DNA from: Candidatus Iainarchaeum sp.
Lineage (GTDB): Archaea; Iainarchaeota; Iainarchaeia; Iainarchaeales; Iainarchaeaceae
Length of the DNA: 33,000 bases
Reading direction: 5' to 3'
Assembly (NCBI GenBank): GCA_016202305.1
Contig: JACQPB010000040.1
Location: forward strand, 1-33,000
Part shown: piece by piece, positions 1 through 7,074 of the stretch
Position numbering within the stretch: the stretch's first letter is position 1
Layout: each line of letters starts with the position of its first letter
Position numbers and translations under genes: made by a program
The notes under the pieces: model-generated
Databases searched by the model: none
What the model was told of the DNA's origin: nothing
What the model saw: only the letters and a program-made list of their open reading frames with translations

Positions 1-1
1 C

Positions 2-9
2 TTTATATA
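2..9 (+). promoter_or_regulatory. TATA box of the AAA ATPase gene
   Basis: TTTATATA is centred about 27 bases before the ATG at 33. That is the archaeal TATA-to-start spacing expected for a leaderless transcript, and no Shine-Dalgarno motif precedes the ATG. Confidence 0.55.
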
Positions 10-32
10 CTGATCTGTGACATTATTTTAAC

Positions 33-1319
33 ATGGCGACGCTTACAAGAGATGCCGTTCTGGAAATCCTGGCTGACTGGAATAGCTGGGGCAAGCAGAC
101 CCGTACTGGAATCATGAGGGATAGCTACTTAAGGGATTTTGAAAGGAAAATGCGGAGCGAGGAAATAGTAATTTTACAGGGAGTGAGGAGAGCGGGAAAG
201 TCCACCATTGCAAAACAATACATTGAAAGCATGGGAAATCCTGATTCCGCACTTATAATAAATTTTGAAGATGCACGCCTGTCAAAAGTTTCGGCCAATG
301 ACCTGAACAGGATTTTTGAGGTTTATCTCTCAGAATTCCAGCCCAAGGAAAAGCCGGTTGTGGTGCTTGACGAAATCCAGGAAGTGCCTGAGTGGGAGAG
401 GTTCGTGAGATCTCTCCATGACAGAAACGCGGCACACATAGCCGTGACAGGCTCATCATCAAAACTTCTATCCGGAGAATACGCCACGCTATTAACAGGA
501 AGGCACATCAACACAACGGTTTACCCACTGAGCTTTGCAGAATTCCTGCAATTCACCGGAATAGAGGCAAAAAGCAGGATGCAAGCGATCGAAAACAGGC
601 TGCAGATACAAAAGAAGTTCCGCGAATATCTTGAATTCGGCGGGTTCCCAAAACCTGTGACCTTGAAAGATGCTGTCTTGAAGAAAGAATTGCTCAGGAC
701 TTACTATGAGGACATAATACACAAGGACATACAAAAGAGGCACTCGATACAGGAAGGCAAAAAACTTGACGAACTGGGACAGTATTACATGACAAACAAT
801 GCCCGCATTGCGAGCCACAACCAGATAAGGAAATTCATTGGGCTGAGCCTTGATTCAGTGCAGCGTTTCTCCAAATACATGGAGGAAGCTTATCTCATAT
901 TTTCCGTTCCTCTTTTTTCATATTCGAAAAAAGCCCAGATTGCAAACCCAAAAAAAGTCTATTCAATAGACACGGGGATGAGGAACGCAGTTTCATTCAG
1001 GTTCTCAAAAGACTTTGGATGGAATGCGGAAAATGCGGTATTCCTGCAGCTCAAAAGGACAGGCAGCGAAGTGTACTATTATACAGACCATAAAACGGAG
1101 TGCGATTTCATAGCAAAAAAACAGGGAAAAAAGGCCGCAATACAGGTTTCCTGGAACCTCGAAGACGAGAAACGCGAAATAAAAGGCTTGCTGCAGGGAA
1201 TGAAATCCATCAAGGCAAAAGACGGCCTATTGTTGACCGAAGACCTGGAAGAGGAAAGGAAAATCGAAGGAATGAAAATACGCATAATGCCGCTGTGGAA
1301 ATGGCTGCTGGGTAAATGA
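33..1319 (+). CDS. AAA_14/DUF4143 family ATPase
   Basis: A 428-residue ATPase of the archaeal/bacterial AAA_14 plus DUF4143 family. The Walker A motif GVRRAGKS is at residues 50-57 and the Walker B VVVLDE at about 109-114. A sensor-like VTGSSSKLL and the typical TGRHINTTVYPLSFAEFL follow. The C-terminal DUF4143 region ends in a nuclease-like strand pattern (ECDFIAKKQGKKAAIQVSW) resembling the PD-(D/E)xK fold. Length is normal for the family, and a TATA box directly upstream supports this ATG. The cellular role of the family is poorly defined; members are mobile and patchily distributed, and are often suspected of toxin, defence or DNA-related roles. The gene stands alone, convergent with the superoperon that ends at 1487. 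The family call is strong; the function is unknown. Confidence 0.9.
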   Translation: MATLTRDAVLEILADWNSWGKQTRTGIMRDSYLRDFERKMRSEEIVILQGVRRAGKSTIAKQYIESMGNPDSALIINFEDARLSKVSANDLNRIFEVYLSEFQPKEKPVVVLDEIQEVPEWERFVRSLHDRNAAHIAVTGSSSKLLSGEYATLLTGRHINTTVYPLSFAEFLQFTGIEAKSRMQAIENRLQIQKKFREYLEFGGFPKPVTLKDAVLKKELLRTYYEDIIHKDIQKRHSIQEGKKLDELGQYYMTNNARIASHNQIRKFIGLSLDSVQRFSKYMEEAYLIFSVPLFSYSKKAQIANPKKVYSIDTGMRNAVSFRFSKDFGWNAENAVFLQLKRTGSEVYYYTDHKTECDFIAKKQGKKAAIQVSWNLEDEKREIKGLLQGMKSIKAKDGLLLTEDLEEERKIEGMKIRIMPLWKWLLGK

Positions 1320-1486
1320 GATAGAGGCTCCACGAAATAAGTATAAGCGGATTGCAACTTAGGGGTTGTTCGGAAATAACATTCACAGGCTTTGGGACGA
1401 CATTGCCGGAAATCGCAGGGATTCCAACCAGAACCTGCCAATTAGCCTACCGAAATTGAAAGATTTATTTTTGCACAGGCCCTTAA

Positions 1487-1618
1487 TCAGACGGCCTTCA
1501 CGGTCTTCGTGAGCGGGTCCCTGACTTTCGTGAATATCTTGTATCCGCAGCTCGGGCACCTCACCGCACCTATGATTATAGAATTGACTTCCTTCTGGCA
1601 CTGCAGGCATCTGTACAT
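1487..1618 (-). CDS. rpoP: DNA-directed RNA polymerase subunit P (Rpb12-like)
   Basis: A 43-residue zinc-ribbon protein beginning MYRCLQCQKEV. It has two CxxC pairs, C4/C7 and C21/C24, and a basic tail (KTVKAV), matching the short archaeal RpoP/Rpb12 subunit that sits at the Rpb3/Rpb10 (D/N) platform of RNA polymerase. The ATG overlaps the TGA of the L37Ae gene by one base (TGATG), so translation is probably coupled. It is the last gene of the exosome superoperon here, and L37Ae-RpoP adjacency is classical in archaea. The family length is about 45 residues, so the gene is complete. Confidence 0.9.
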   Translation of the reverse strand: MYRCLQCQKEVNSIIIGAVRCPSCGYKIFTKVRDPLTKTVKAV

Positions 1619-1968
1619 CAATTACCGCCCTCCGCATTTTCCCCCGCGGCTTCCTCTGCCTTCGAGCCTTCCCTGACCTTCGAAAGCGACTCCACAAGCT
1701 CCGGGGAGAACATCTTCTGCATCACCATCTTCGAAATGATGCCGCCTGTAAGGGTCTGGGGCAGGTACGAGCCTCCTACGAATTCATGGTTGCACTTGGC
1801 ACAGTGGAAAACGCCCTTGCTTTTCCTTTTCACCTTGCGGAAACCGCAATTCGGGCACTTGTGGCGCTGGAACTGAGACGGCTCTATCTTCAGCAGCTTC
1901 CTCCTTATGCCTACACCGTACCTTGAGCCGAAACGGCCAGTGCTCAACACTTTCTGCGTGCCTGCCAT
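1618..1968 (-). CDS. rpl37ae: 50S ribosomal protein L37Ae (eL43)
   Basis: A 116-residue ribosomal protein of the eL43 family, part of the large subunit. The N-terminus (MAGTQKVLSTGRFGSRYGVG) and the zinc ribbon C38-x2-C41...C56-x2-C59 are diagnostic. The core ends near residue 70. It is followed by an unusual tail of about 45 residues (residues 72-116) ending in an acidic, Ala/Gly/Glu-rich stretch, which makes the protein longer than the usual 75-95 residues. It lies 21 bases after rrp42 and overlaps rpoP by one base in the exosome superoperon, the usual archaeal position. Confidence 0.93.
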   Translation of the reverse strand: MAGTQKVLSTGRFGSRYGVGIRRKLLKIEPSQFQRHKCPNCGFRKVKRKSKGVFHCAKCNHEFVGGSYLPQTLTGGIISKMVMQKMFSPELVESLSKVREGSKAEEAAGENAEGGN

Positions 1969-1989
1969 ATTATACCACTATTAGTACCC

Positions 1990-2769
1990 TCACAGTAACT
2001 TTCTTATTTGTTTGCTATTCCGCATGGCGATGTCTATGCAGGCGTTTATTTCCTCATACTTGAACGAGCCCGCAAGCCCTTTTTGGAACGCCGTTATCTT
2101 GTCGTCCTCCGTCACCGCGACCGAGAACCTCGCCGACATGGATTTCTCCTCGGAAAGCACAGGGTCCGCCACTACCACGTTGCCTACCTTGGCGAACGTA
2201 TTCAGTATAGGCTTTGCCTTTATCTTCAGCTTCCCGGCATACTCGCCCTTCACTATCTTGCCGCCATCCAGCTTGGGGAGCTTGGTCTCCAGCAATGCGC
2301 TGATGGCCGCGACTCCGCACGCATCAAAGAGGTTGCCGTCATTGTTCAGTATGTAGATGTCTACAAACCCGATCCAGACCTGCTCGCCCTCCTTTATGCA
2401 CAAATCCTTGAAGTCGATTGCCTTGCTCTCCCTGATGCCCCTGTCCACGACCCTCGAAAGCTCTATCGCCTCGGCCCTCGGGGGCCCGACCTCGAACTCA
2501 GGGTCGGCCATCGGCAACAGCTCGGCGCCCACGCTTATGCTGCCCTCATCAGGCATGTCCGGATAAGGCTCGCCCGGCACCATCTTGATGCCTGCAATTA
2601 CATCCGTTTCACCTAGCCTTACCCTCGCGGAGCCATCAGCGTTCTCGCTCACGCCATGAGTCACGGTTATCTTCCTGACCTCGTCCACTTTCCTTGCATC
2701 AATCCTGCGGCCCTCCTTGAGATCCGCCACTACCTTGTCGACCCTCAGGTCCCAAAGCTCTGAAATCAT
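1990..2769 (-). CDS. rrp42: Archaeal exosome subunit Rrp42
   Basis: A 259-residue RNase PH-fold subunit of the archaeal exosome. Rrp42 alternates with Rrp41 in the hexameric ring that degrades and tails RNA 3'-5'; it is catalytically inactive itself but shapes the active site and RNA channel. Seen here are GRRIDARKVDEVRKITV, ARVRLGETDVIAGIK, VDRGIRESKAIDFKDLCI and the C-terminal ARFSVAVTEDDKITAFQKG, all typical of archaeal Rrp42. Length is normal (about 260-275). The ATG overlaps the TGA of rrp41 by four bases (ATGA), so expression is coupled to its ring partner. Confidence 0.95.
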   Translation of the reverse strand: MISELWDLRVDKVVADLKEGRRIDARKVDEVRKITVTHGVSENADGSARVRLGETDVIAGIKMVPGEPYPDMPDEGSISVGAELLPMADPEFEVGPPRAEAIELSRVVDRGIRESKAIDFKDLCIKEGEQVWIGFVDIYILNNDGNLFDACGVAAISALLETKLPKLDGGKIVKGEYAGKLKIKAKPILNTFAKVGNVVVADPVLSEEKSMSARFSVAVTEDDKITAFQKGLAGSFKYEEINACIDIAMRNSKQIRKLL

Positions 2770-3536
2770 TCCGCATCAACCCCTTTAGCTTCGCCTTTTT
2801 CCTCCACGTTCGCGTACTTCGCCTTGAGCGCGGCCTTCTGCACATCGTATATGTGCATCGCGGCCGCCTCGCCCATCTTGTACGCCTGCTCCCACTCGGC
2901 TCTCGTGAGAACCCCGTCAAGTTGGAGGAGCACTATCTCCTTCGAGTTCGGCAGCATCGCAATCGGTATGTCCACCGCGTCCGGCGCGTCCTCCTCGTTC
3001 TTGTCGAGATCCACGATGAGCTTGCCGCCGGCCTTGCCGACGCTCGTGCCGCACACCATGTCCCTCATCGGGATGCCGGCGTCCGCAAGCGCCACAGACG
3101 CGGCCGTCAGAGCCGCTATCCTGGAGCCTGCATTGCTGTCCACTATCTCGACTGTTATGTCTATCTGCGTGTTCGGGAAGCGCTCCACGAAAATCGCCTT
3201 CTCGAGCGCCTCGCCGCACACCTTCGAAATCTCCACCTCACGCCTGCCCGGCTTGGGATTCTTCCTGTCAGGCACGCTGAAAGTCGCCATCCTGTACTCG
3301 AACTTCACGACAGCCTTGTAAGGCGACGCCGTGTGCTTAGGAAGGCACTCGCGCGGCCCATAGACTGCGGCAAACACCTTGTTCTGGCCCCACTCAAGAT
3401 ACGCGGAGCCGTCGGCGCGCGGAATAACGCCCGCCTTTATCTTCACTTCCCTTAACTCGTCCACTTTCCTGCCGTCGAGCCTCTTTCCCTTCGAGTCGAC
3501 GTATGTCACAGATTCATCCTTCTTCTTTCCCATCAT
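2766..3536 (-). CDS. rrp41: Archaeal exosome catalytic subunit Rrp41
   Basis: A 256-residue catalytic RNase PH-like subunit of the archaeal exosome (phosphorolytic 3'-5' exonuclease and RNA tailing). It has the signature GKRLDGRKVDELREVKIKAG, the PRECLPKHTA phosphate/RNA-loop region and the IVDLDKNEEDAPDAVDIPIA segment carrying the conserved acidic active-site residues. Arginine-rich RNA-contact segments (PDRKNPKPGRREVEISK) are present. The C-terminus extends about 10-15 residues beyond the core with a Lys/Glu-rich tail. The start overlaps the rrp4 stop by four bases (ATGA) and the stop overlaps the rrp42 start, so the three exosome genes are translationally chained. Confidence 0.95.
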   Translation of the reverse strand: MMGKKKDESVTYVDSKGKRLDGRKVDELREVKIKAGVIPRADGSAYLEWGQNKVFAAVYGPRECLPKHTASPYKAVVKFEYRMATFSVPDRKNPKPGRREVEISKVCGEALEKAIFVERFPNTQIDITVEIVDSNAGSRIAALTAASVALADAGIPMRDMVCGTSVGKAGGKLIVDLDKNEEDAPDAVDIPIAMLPNSKEIVLLQLDGVLTRAEWEQAYKMGEAAAMHIYDVQKAALKAKYANVEEKGEAKGVDAE

Positions 3537-4219
3537 CGGTCACCTTCTCCAATCATCATGTTTCCATTGCCTTGGGGCCCCTGAGGCTGCGCCTGCTGCC
3601 TCACAGCCCCGCCGTTCTCGCGCAGGAACTCCATTATCCTGTTGGTCAGGTTGTCCATGTGCGCCTCACGGTCAATCTTCTGCAAAGCCTTGCGCAGGAG
3701 ATCTATGTTTCCGCCCTTGGCCCAAATCCTGCCATTCCTGCCCACTATTATGTTGGAGCCCGTACCGTCGCGCATCGCGTTCAGCATAGAACCCTCCTTG
3801 CCTATGACGCGCGGAACCTTCACCGGCGTCACGTGTATTATCTCGCCCCCGAAAAAGAGCCTTATGCTCCCGAGGTCCACCTCATTCATTTCGTTCACCT
3901 TGAGTATCTTCGCGGATATTATGCTGCCGGGCTTCAGAACCTCGCGCAGTTCCTTCTTCGAGACAAAGCTCGGGTAGAAGCTCCCTATATCCACGCCGTA
4001 ACCTGCGAACCTTTCCGAAGTTATGACGCCTATGACGACGTCGTTCAGCTGCGGCATGTACTTGCCCTCGAGCGGCACGACAGAAGCGAAATCGGCCTCA
4101 TCGTTCACCAGCCCCATGGAATCCGAGTAAATCCTGCCTTCCCTCACGAAAACGTGCGAGCCGAGCTTCTTTCGCTCCTCGGTAACCAACTCGCCCGGAA
4201 TCACTAACCTTTTAGACAC
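3533..4219 (-). CDS. rrp4: Exosome RNA-binding cap subunit Rrp4
   Basis: A 228-residue cap subunit that binds RNA on top of the Rrp41/Rrp42 ring. The order is an N-terminal strand domain (SKRLVIPGELVTEERKKLGS), an S1 domain around VVIGVITSERFAGYGVDIGS, then a KH domain with the IGKEGSM GxxG loop. The chosen start is the GTG at 4219: it has a Shine-Dalgarno-like GAGAGGTGG five to six bases upstream and follows the SBDS stop by 17 bases. An in-frame ATG at 4273 would add 18 residues but lies inside SBDS and has no ribosome site. The 3' end overlaps rrp41 by four bases. Confidence 0.93.
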   Translation of the reverse strand: MSKRLVIPGELVTEERKKLGSHVFVREGRIYSDSMGLVNDEADFASVVPLEGKYMPQLNDVVIGVITSERFAGYGVDIGSFYPSFVSKKELREVLKPGSIISAKILKVNEMNEVDLGSIRLFFGGEIIHVTPVKVPRVIGKEGSMLNAMRDGTGSNIIVGRNGRIWAKGGNIDLLRKALQKIDREAHMDNLTNRIMEFLRENGGAVRQQAQPQGPQGNGNMMIGEGDR

Positions 4220-4235
4220 ATTTCCACCTCTCAAA

Positions 4236-4934
4236 CTACCTTTTTTCCAGAATTTTTGACTCCACTTCGCCATGCGTCAGGTGGTTCAGTTCGCCGAAAA
4301 GGTCCTGCTTCACTCCCGCAGGAATCTCCAGCAGCGCCACGAGGCTGCCGTCGTTCTGCCACTCCTCCTTCTGCACGCCGTACTTGTGCAGCACCACGGA
4401 CGCCTTGCCCGTGAACTGCGCCGGAATCCTCACCGCAATGTTCAGCTTGTCGAGCGAAATCGGCAGGAGCTTCCTCAGTTCCTTCAGTGCCTCCTGCACC
4501 TGAACGCTAACAGGCTTGTTTATGTCCACGCTGAACCTTATTTCCTCAAGCGCCGTCTCAATCCTCTGAACAGGATGAGGCGCGCTGGTCTGCGGGTTCA
4601 TGGCGTTCCTCGCAATGAATGCAACTATTTCCCTTTTCTTCCTCTCCGCAATGTCCCTCCTCTGCTGGACCGTCAGCTGGAGTTCGCCCTCCTTTATTAT
4701 GCGCGACACCACTTCCTTCACGTCGGCCGTCCCGAAAACCTTCTTCAGGCTATCAGGGCCCTTCTCCTCGCCCTTGCGGGCATCCTTGAAGACCGTGTCA
4801 ATGAGCATCAGCTCCTCGAAATCCACGGCCTTCCCATGCTTCATGTCCATCGCAATGTGCGGGTCAACCAGTATTTCGAACTTCTCGCCGGAATGCTCGA
4901 AGCGCGCAATCACCGCGTCCTCAGTCCTTACCAT
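4236..4934 (-). CDS. sdo1: SBDS ribosome maturation protein
   Basis: A 232-residue archaeal homologue of SBDS/Sdo1, which acts with elongation-factor-like GTPases in late 60S (50S) maturation. The N-terminal FYSH domain begins MVRTEDAVIARFEHSGEKFE and continues ILVDPHIA. The central domain carries VQQRRDIAERKKREIVAFIARN and PHPVQRIETALEEIRFSVD, and a ferredoxin-like C-terminal domain follows (LPISLDKLNIAVRIPAQFTG). This start matches where the family begins. In-frame GTG (5009) and ATG (4997) codons would add 21-25 unmatched residues and cannot be excluded, because GTG 5009 directly follows the psmA stop. Its place between psmA and rrp4 is the conserved archaeal order. Confidence 0.93.
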   Translation of the reverse strand: MVRTEDAVIARFEHSGEKFEILVDPHIAMDMKHGKAVDFEELMLIDTVFKDARKGEEKGPDSLKKVFGTADVKEVVSRIIKEGELQLTVQQRRDIAERKKREIVAFIARNAMNPQTSAPHPVQRIETALEEIRFSVDINKPVSVQVQEALKELRKLLPISLDKLNIAVRIPAQFTGKASVVLHKYGVQKEEWQNDGSLVALLEIPAGVKQDLFGELNHLTHGEVESKILEKR

Positions 4935-5009
4935 ACCGCAATCTGCCTCTTCCAAAACACTGTTCACGAAACGGCCGCAAAACCCCCGCGGCCCCATGAA
5001 ACTAAACAC

Positions 5010-5738
5010 TCACTCTTTCTTCGCGAAATAAGCCCTCAGCTCGTCCTGGGAAACCGGCGTGAACTTCCTCGCGGAATCTATGTACATGAACTGCAGCCTC
5101 TTAGGGTCGAGCTTCTCCTTCTCGTCAAGGCCCTGCTCAAGCGCCTTCAGCAGCAGCCTGACGGCCCCGTCCCTCGACATGTTCTCCTTCCACTCCTTCT
5201 CGAACAAATCCATGGCCTTGTTCTTGTTCTTGCCAATCGCAATCGCGTGGTACTCCGCCAGCGCACCGGAAGGCTCTGTCTCGAACAGCCTCTTGCCCGT
5301 ATTGTCAATGCCGCCGAAAATGAACGAGACCCCGAAAGGCCTCATGCCGCCGTACTGCGTGAAAACCTGGTTGATGTTAGAAATGTCCTTCACGAGATTC
5401 TCGATCTGCACGGCCTCCTCGTAATACATGCGGTTCTCCTGCGCCTTCTGCCTCGCGATGCCGACAACGCGCCTCGCGTCGCCGACAAGGCCTGCGGAAA
5501 CGGCTATTATGTGGTCATCCACTATGAACATCTTCTCCACTGACTCAGGAAGCAGAAGCCTGCTCGCGATTTTCTTGTCCGCACCGAAAATGATGCCATC
5601 AGCGTACTTGCACGCGACGCCCATCGTGCCCTGCGACACAATCTTGGACGCATACTCGACCTGGTATAGCCTGCCGTCCGGAGAGAACATTGTCGCTGCA
5701 CGGTCATAATTCGCGGGCTGGCTAGAACTTGGGTACAA
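5010..5738 (-). CDS. psmA: Proteasome subunit alpha (TTG start)
   Basis: A 242-residue alpha subunit of the 20S proteasome, the non-catalytic outer ring that gates substrate entry. The N-terminal gate/H0 region NYDRAATMFSPDGRLYQVEY is present at residues 10-29, then VSQGTMGVACKYADGIIFGAD. Its length is standard. The start appears to be a TTG at 5738, preceded by GAGGGA at a normal spacing. The first in-frame ATG is M17, which would remove the essential YDR gate motif, so the TTG start is preferred. A strong TATA box lies about 54 bases upstream. This gene heads the uninterrupted run psmA-SBDS-rrp4-rrp41-rrp42-L37Ae-rpoP. No beta subunit is in the window. Confidence 0.94.
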   Translation of the reverse strand: MYPSSSQPANYDRAATMFSPDGRLYQVEYASKIVSQGTMGVACKYADGIIFGADKKIASRLLLPESVEKMFIVDDHIIAVSAGLVGDARRVVGIARQKAQENRMYYEEAVQIENLVKDISNINQVFTQYGGMRPFGVSFIFGGIDNTGKRLFETEPSGALAEYHAIAIGKNKNKAMDLFEKEWKENMSRDGAVRLLLKALEQGLDEKEKLDPKRLQFMYIDSARKFTPVSQDELRAYFAKKE

Positions 5739-5788
5739 AAATAATCCCTCTTTACGCCTGAATCAATAGTATTTCTTAATGAGTAAGG

Positions 5789-5796
5789 TATATAAA
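5789..5796 (-). promoter_or_regulatory. TATA box of the psmA-exosome operon
   Basis: On the minus strand this reads TTTATATA followed by CC. It is centred about 54 bases before the psmA TTG, implying a leader of roughly 28 bases that contains the GAGGGA ribosome site. It lies just beyond the vapC stop, so the core operon has its own promoter despite the toxin-antitoxin pair upstream on the same strand. Confidence 0.6.
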
Positions 5797-5812
5797 GGCG
5801 ACTTTGGAGGCC

Positions 5813-6196
5813 TCATTTGAGCACGACTGCGCTTTTCCGCCCCAAGAAATCCCTGTCAAAAGTCACCAGCTCCGCACTTATTCCCAGCGCAGTTCGGTAG
5901 ACCACTGAATCTGCAAGCGATAGGCCCAGCCTTGCCGAGTCATCCGCGCTTTTTTCAAGAATCTCCTCGGAAACGTCCAGCACGATAGAATTGTCTTTCA
6001 TGAAGTCAAGCGACTCTGTAATCCTTGCCCCCCCTCTTTTTGCGAGCAAAAGCCGCTTCTTCACTTCGTACAGGGAAATGGCCGAAGTGAACAATACGCA
6101 GTCTTCTTCATTTATTACCCTGGTTATTCTCGGCTCTCCTGCGAGGAAATATTCCAACCATGCGGAAGAGTCAATAAGGCGCTTATATTCTGTCAA
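5813..6196 (-). CDS. vapC: VapC-type PIN-domain toxin (TTG start)
   Basis: A 127-residue PIN-domain ribonuclease, the toxin half of a VapBC module. The metal-binding acidic set is visible: D9 (LIDSSAW), E44 (SLYEVKK), D96 (SLADSVVY) and D114 (TFDRDF). The start is a TTG at 6196 with GAGGGAT upstream and a 14-base overlap with the antitoxin gene, so the two are coupled. VapC toxins generally cleave tRNA or rRNA and are held inactive by the partner; the target here is unknown. The pair sits between pop5 and psmA, where the archaeal superoperon is normally continuous. Confidence 0.88.
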   Translation of the reverse strand: MTEYKRLIDSSAWLEYFLAGEPRITRVINEEDCVLFTSAISLYEVKKRLLLAKRGGARITESLDFMKDNSIVLDVSEEILEKSADDSARLGLSLADSVVYRTALGISAELVTFDRDFLGRKSAVVLK

Positions 6197-6395
6197 CCTT
6201 ATCCCTCAGGCCATCCAGGATTTCCTCAGTGGTCCACTTCTTTCCACCGGCCAAAGCGCCAGCCATTGACTTCCTCCGGCGGGTCTCTATGAGGCGCGAT
6301 ATTGCCTCGTCATATGACGCTGTCTTGGTCCTTTCCATAATCTTCCTCAGCCTCATCGCAGTATAATCCCTGACCTGAATAGTGGTAGTAGCCAT
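6183..6395 (-). CDS. vapB: VapB-like antitoxin
   Basis: A 70-residue antitoxin partner of the PIN toxin that overlaps its 3' end. The N-terminus (TTTIQVRDYTAMRLRKIMER) has the strand-helix pattern of small ribbon-helix-helix-like archaeal antitoxins, followed by a second helix (SYDEAISRLIETRRRKS) and a C-terminal toxin-wrapping segment (WTTEEILDGLRDKVDRI). The ATG is preceded by GGTGATTTC. Three tandem 8-bp repeats lie directly upstream and are good candidates for the autoregulatory operator. Confidence 0.82.
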   Translation of the reverse strand: MATTTIQVRDYTAMRLRKIMERTKTASYDEAISRLIETRRRKSMAGALAGGKKWTTEEILDGLRDKVDRI

Positions 6396-6409
6396 GAAAT
6401 CACCGATAT

Positions 6410-6433
6410 ACTATAGCACTATAGCACTATAAA
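6410..6433 (-). promoter_or_regulatory. Tandem 8-bp operator repeats with TATA box upstream of vapB
   Basis: On the plus strand this is ACTATAGC repeated twice, then a third partial copy ACTATAAA, in exact 8-base register. On the minus strand the third copy forms the TATA box (TTTATAGT) about 34 bases before the vapB ATG. Tandem half-sites over the promoter are what an autoregulating ribbon-helix-helix antitoxin would bind. The repeat is directly visible; its operator role is inferred. Confidence 0.6.
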
Positions 6434-6477
6434 TAACTTTCTGAATATAATTGCCGATGCAAACAATTTGGCCAACC

Positions 6478-6500
6478 TCACTTCAGCTTCCTCACCGAGC
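6478..6500 (-). pseudogene. Displaced duplicate of the pop5 3' end
   Basis: Read on the minus strand, these bases encode S-V-R-K-L-K-stop, the natural-looking end of a Pop5 protein. They match 19 of 20 bases of the functional pop5 gene at 6733-6752. The copy lies 252 bases beyond the live gene, on the far side of the antitoxin-like gene at 6542-6700. It looks like the original pop5 terminus left behind after an insertion. Confidence 0.55.
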
Positions 6501-6513
6501 GCCTCAATAAGCT

Positions 6514-6521
6514 TTTATATT
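6514..6521 (+). promoter_or_regulatory. TATA box of the solitary antitoxin-like gene
   Basis: TTTATATT is centred about 25 bases before the ATG at 6542, the spacing of a leaderless archaeal transcript. Confidence 0.5.
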
Positions 6522-6541
6522 CCGGGGCGGACAAGCATGCT

Positions 6542-6700
6542 ATGACACAAGAGACCGTCACGGTTCCACGCAAGGAGTACGAGTCGCTGAAGAGGCAGGT
6601 TGAGATTTTCAAGGAATCTAATATTTACAAGAGGCTGATTGAGTTCGAAAATAACATTGCGGCCGGAAAGAAATTTTACAGGGAAGACCTAGGGTTTTGA
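6542..6700 (+). CDS. Small solitary antitoxin-like protein
   Basis: A 52-residue protein starting MTQETVTVPRKEYESLKRQV and ending in REDLGF. The opening strand followed by KEYESLKRQVEIFKES is the pattern of many small archaeal antitoxin-like proteins (a short swapped strand then a long helix), but no specific family can be assigned by eye. No toxin gene follows: the next gene downstream, pop5, is convergent. The gene has its own TATA box and is flanked by 20-bp direct repeats copied from the pop5 end, so it may have arrived as a mini-cassette. Calling it an antitoxin is inference. Confidence 0.65.
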   Translation: MTQETVTVPRKEYESLKRQVEIFKESNIYKRLIEFENNIAAGKKFYREDLGF

Positions 6701-6720
6701 TTTTCGTTTTACCTCGGATG

Positions 6721-7074
6721 TCAGTAACTGCCCTTCAGTTTCCTCACCGAGCCGGAAACCTTCACAATCATAGGGATGACATCCTGCTGGCCCACCCGCC
6801 TGAGGAAGAGAATGCCGGCCTTCACGTTCTCCTCCTCCCGGAGAGCGCACCTGATTATGCCCTCGTTCGAGTCCTGGAACCACTTGAGCAACCACAGCCT
6901 CTGCAGCCCCATGCCTGAAGAGCCGAAGAGGCCGCTGAAAACCCCTGAAACCGCGGGCCATGCGTCCTTCTCCGCGAGCTTCGCGCCGCAAACCAGCCTG
7001 AACTTCACGTAGCGCTTCTTCCCGCGCAACGTGGGAGGAATAGGGTTGAGGGATTTCTTCCCCGAAGGCATCAT
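6721..7074 (-). CDS. rnp2: RNase P protein component 2 (Pop5)
   Basis: A 117-residue Pop5 homologue, a protein subunit of archaeal RNase P that pairs with Rpp30 and activates the catalytic RNA for tRNA 5' processing. Typical features are PPTLRGKKRYVKFRLVCG at the start, LWLLKWFQDSNEGIIRC in the middle and PMIVKVSGSVRKLK at the end. The first of two consecutive ATGs (7074) overlaps the HD-protein stop by four bases. The final three residues (GSY) lie beyond a second, displaced copy of the gene end at 6478-6500, which stops right after SVRKLK. This suggests the current C-terminus was altered by an insertion. Confidence 0.9.
   Translation of the reverse strand: MMPSGKKSLNPIPPTLRGKKRYVKFRLVCGAKLAEKDAWPAVSGVFSGLFGSSGMGLQRLWLLKWFQDSNEGIIRCALREEENVKAGILFLRRVGQQDVIPMIVKVSGSVRKLKGSY

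Larger units (their letters stand above)
6481..6752. repeat. 20-bp direct repeats flanking a small antitoxin-like cassette
   Basis: The repeat unit CTTCAG(C/T)TTCCTCACCGAGC occurs at 6481-6500 and 6733-6752, in the same orientation, with one mismatch. Both copies correspond to the pop5 3' end. The 232 bases between them contain a TATA box and the 52-codon gene at 6542-6700. The arrangement resembles direct repeats left by integration into the end of a gene. Confidence 0.6.

Noticed and set aside
1320-1486. Possible gene or terminator in the convergent gap between the ATPase and rpoP
   Set aside because: No ORF with a plausible start and no clear hairpin-T-run on either strand; I see nothing supportable.
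4272-5543. Plus-strand open frame of about 423 codons opposite SBDS and psmA
   Set aside because: It overlaps two conserved genes in antisense and has the same low-complexity Leu/Arg/His composition typical of shadow frames.
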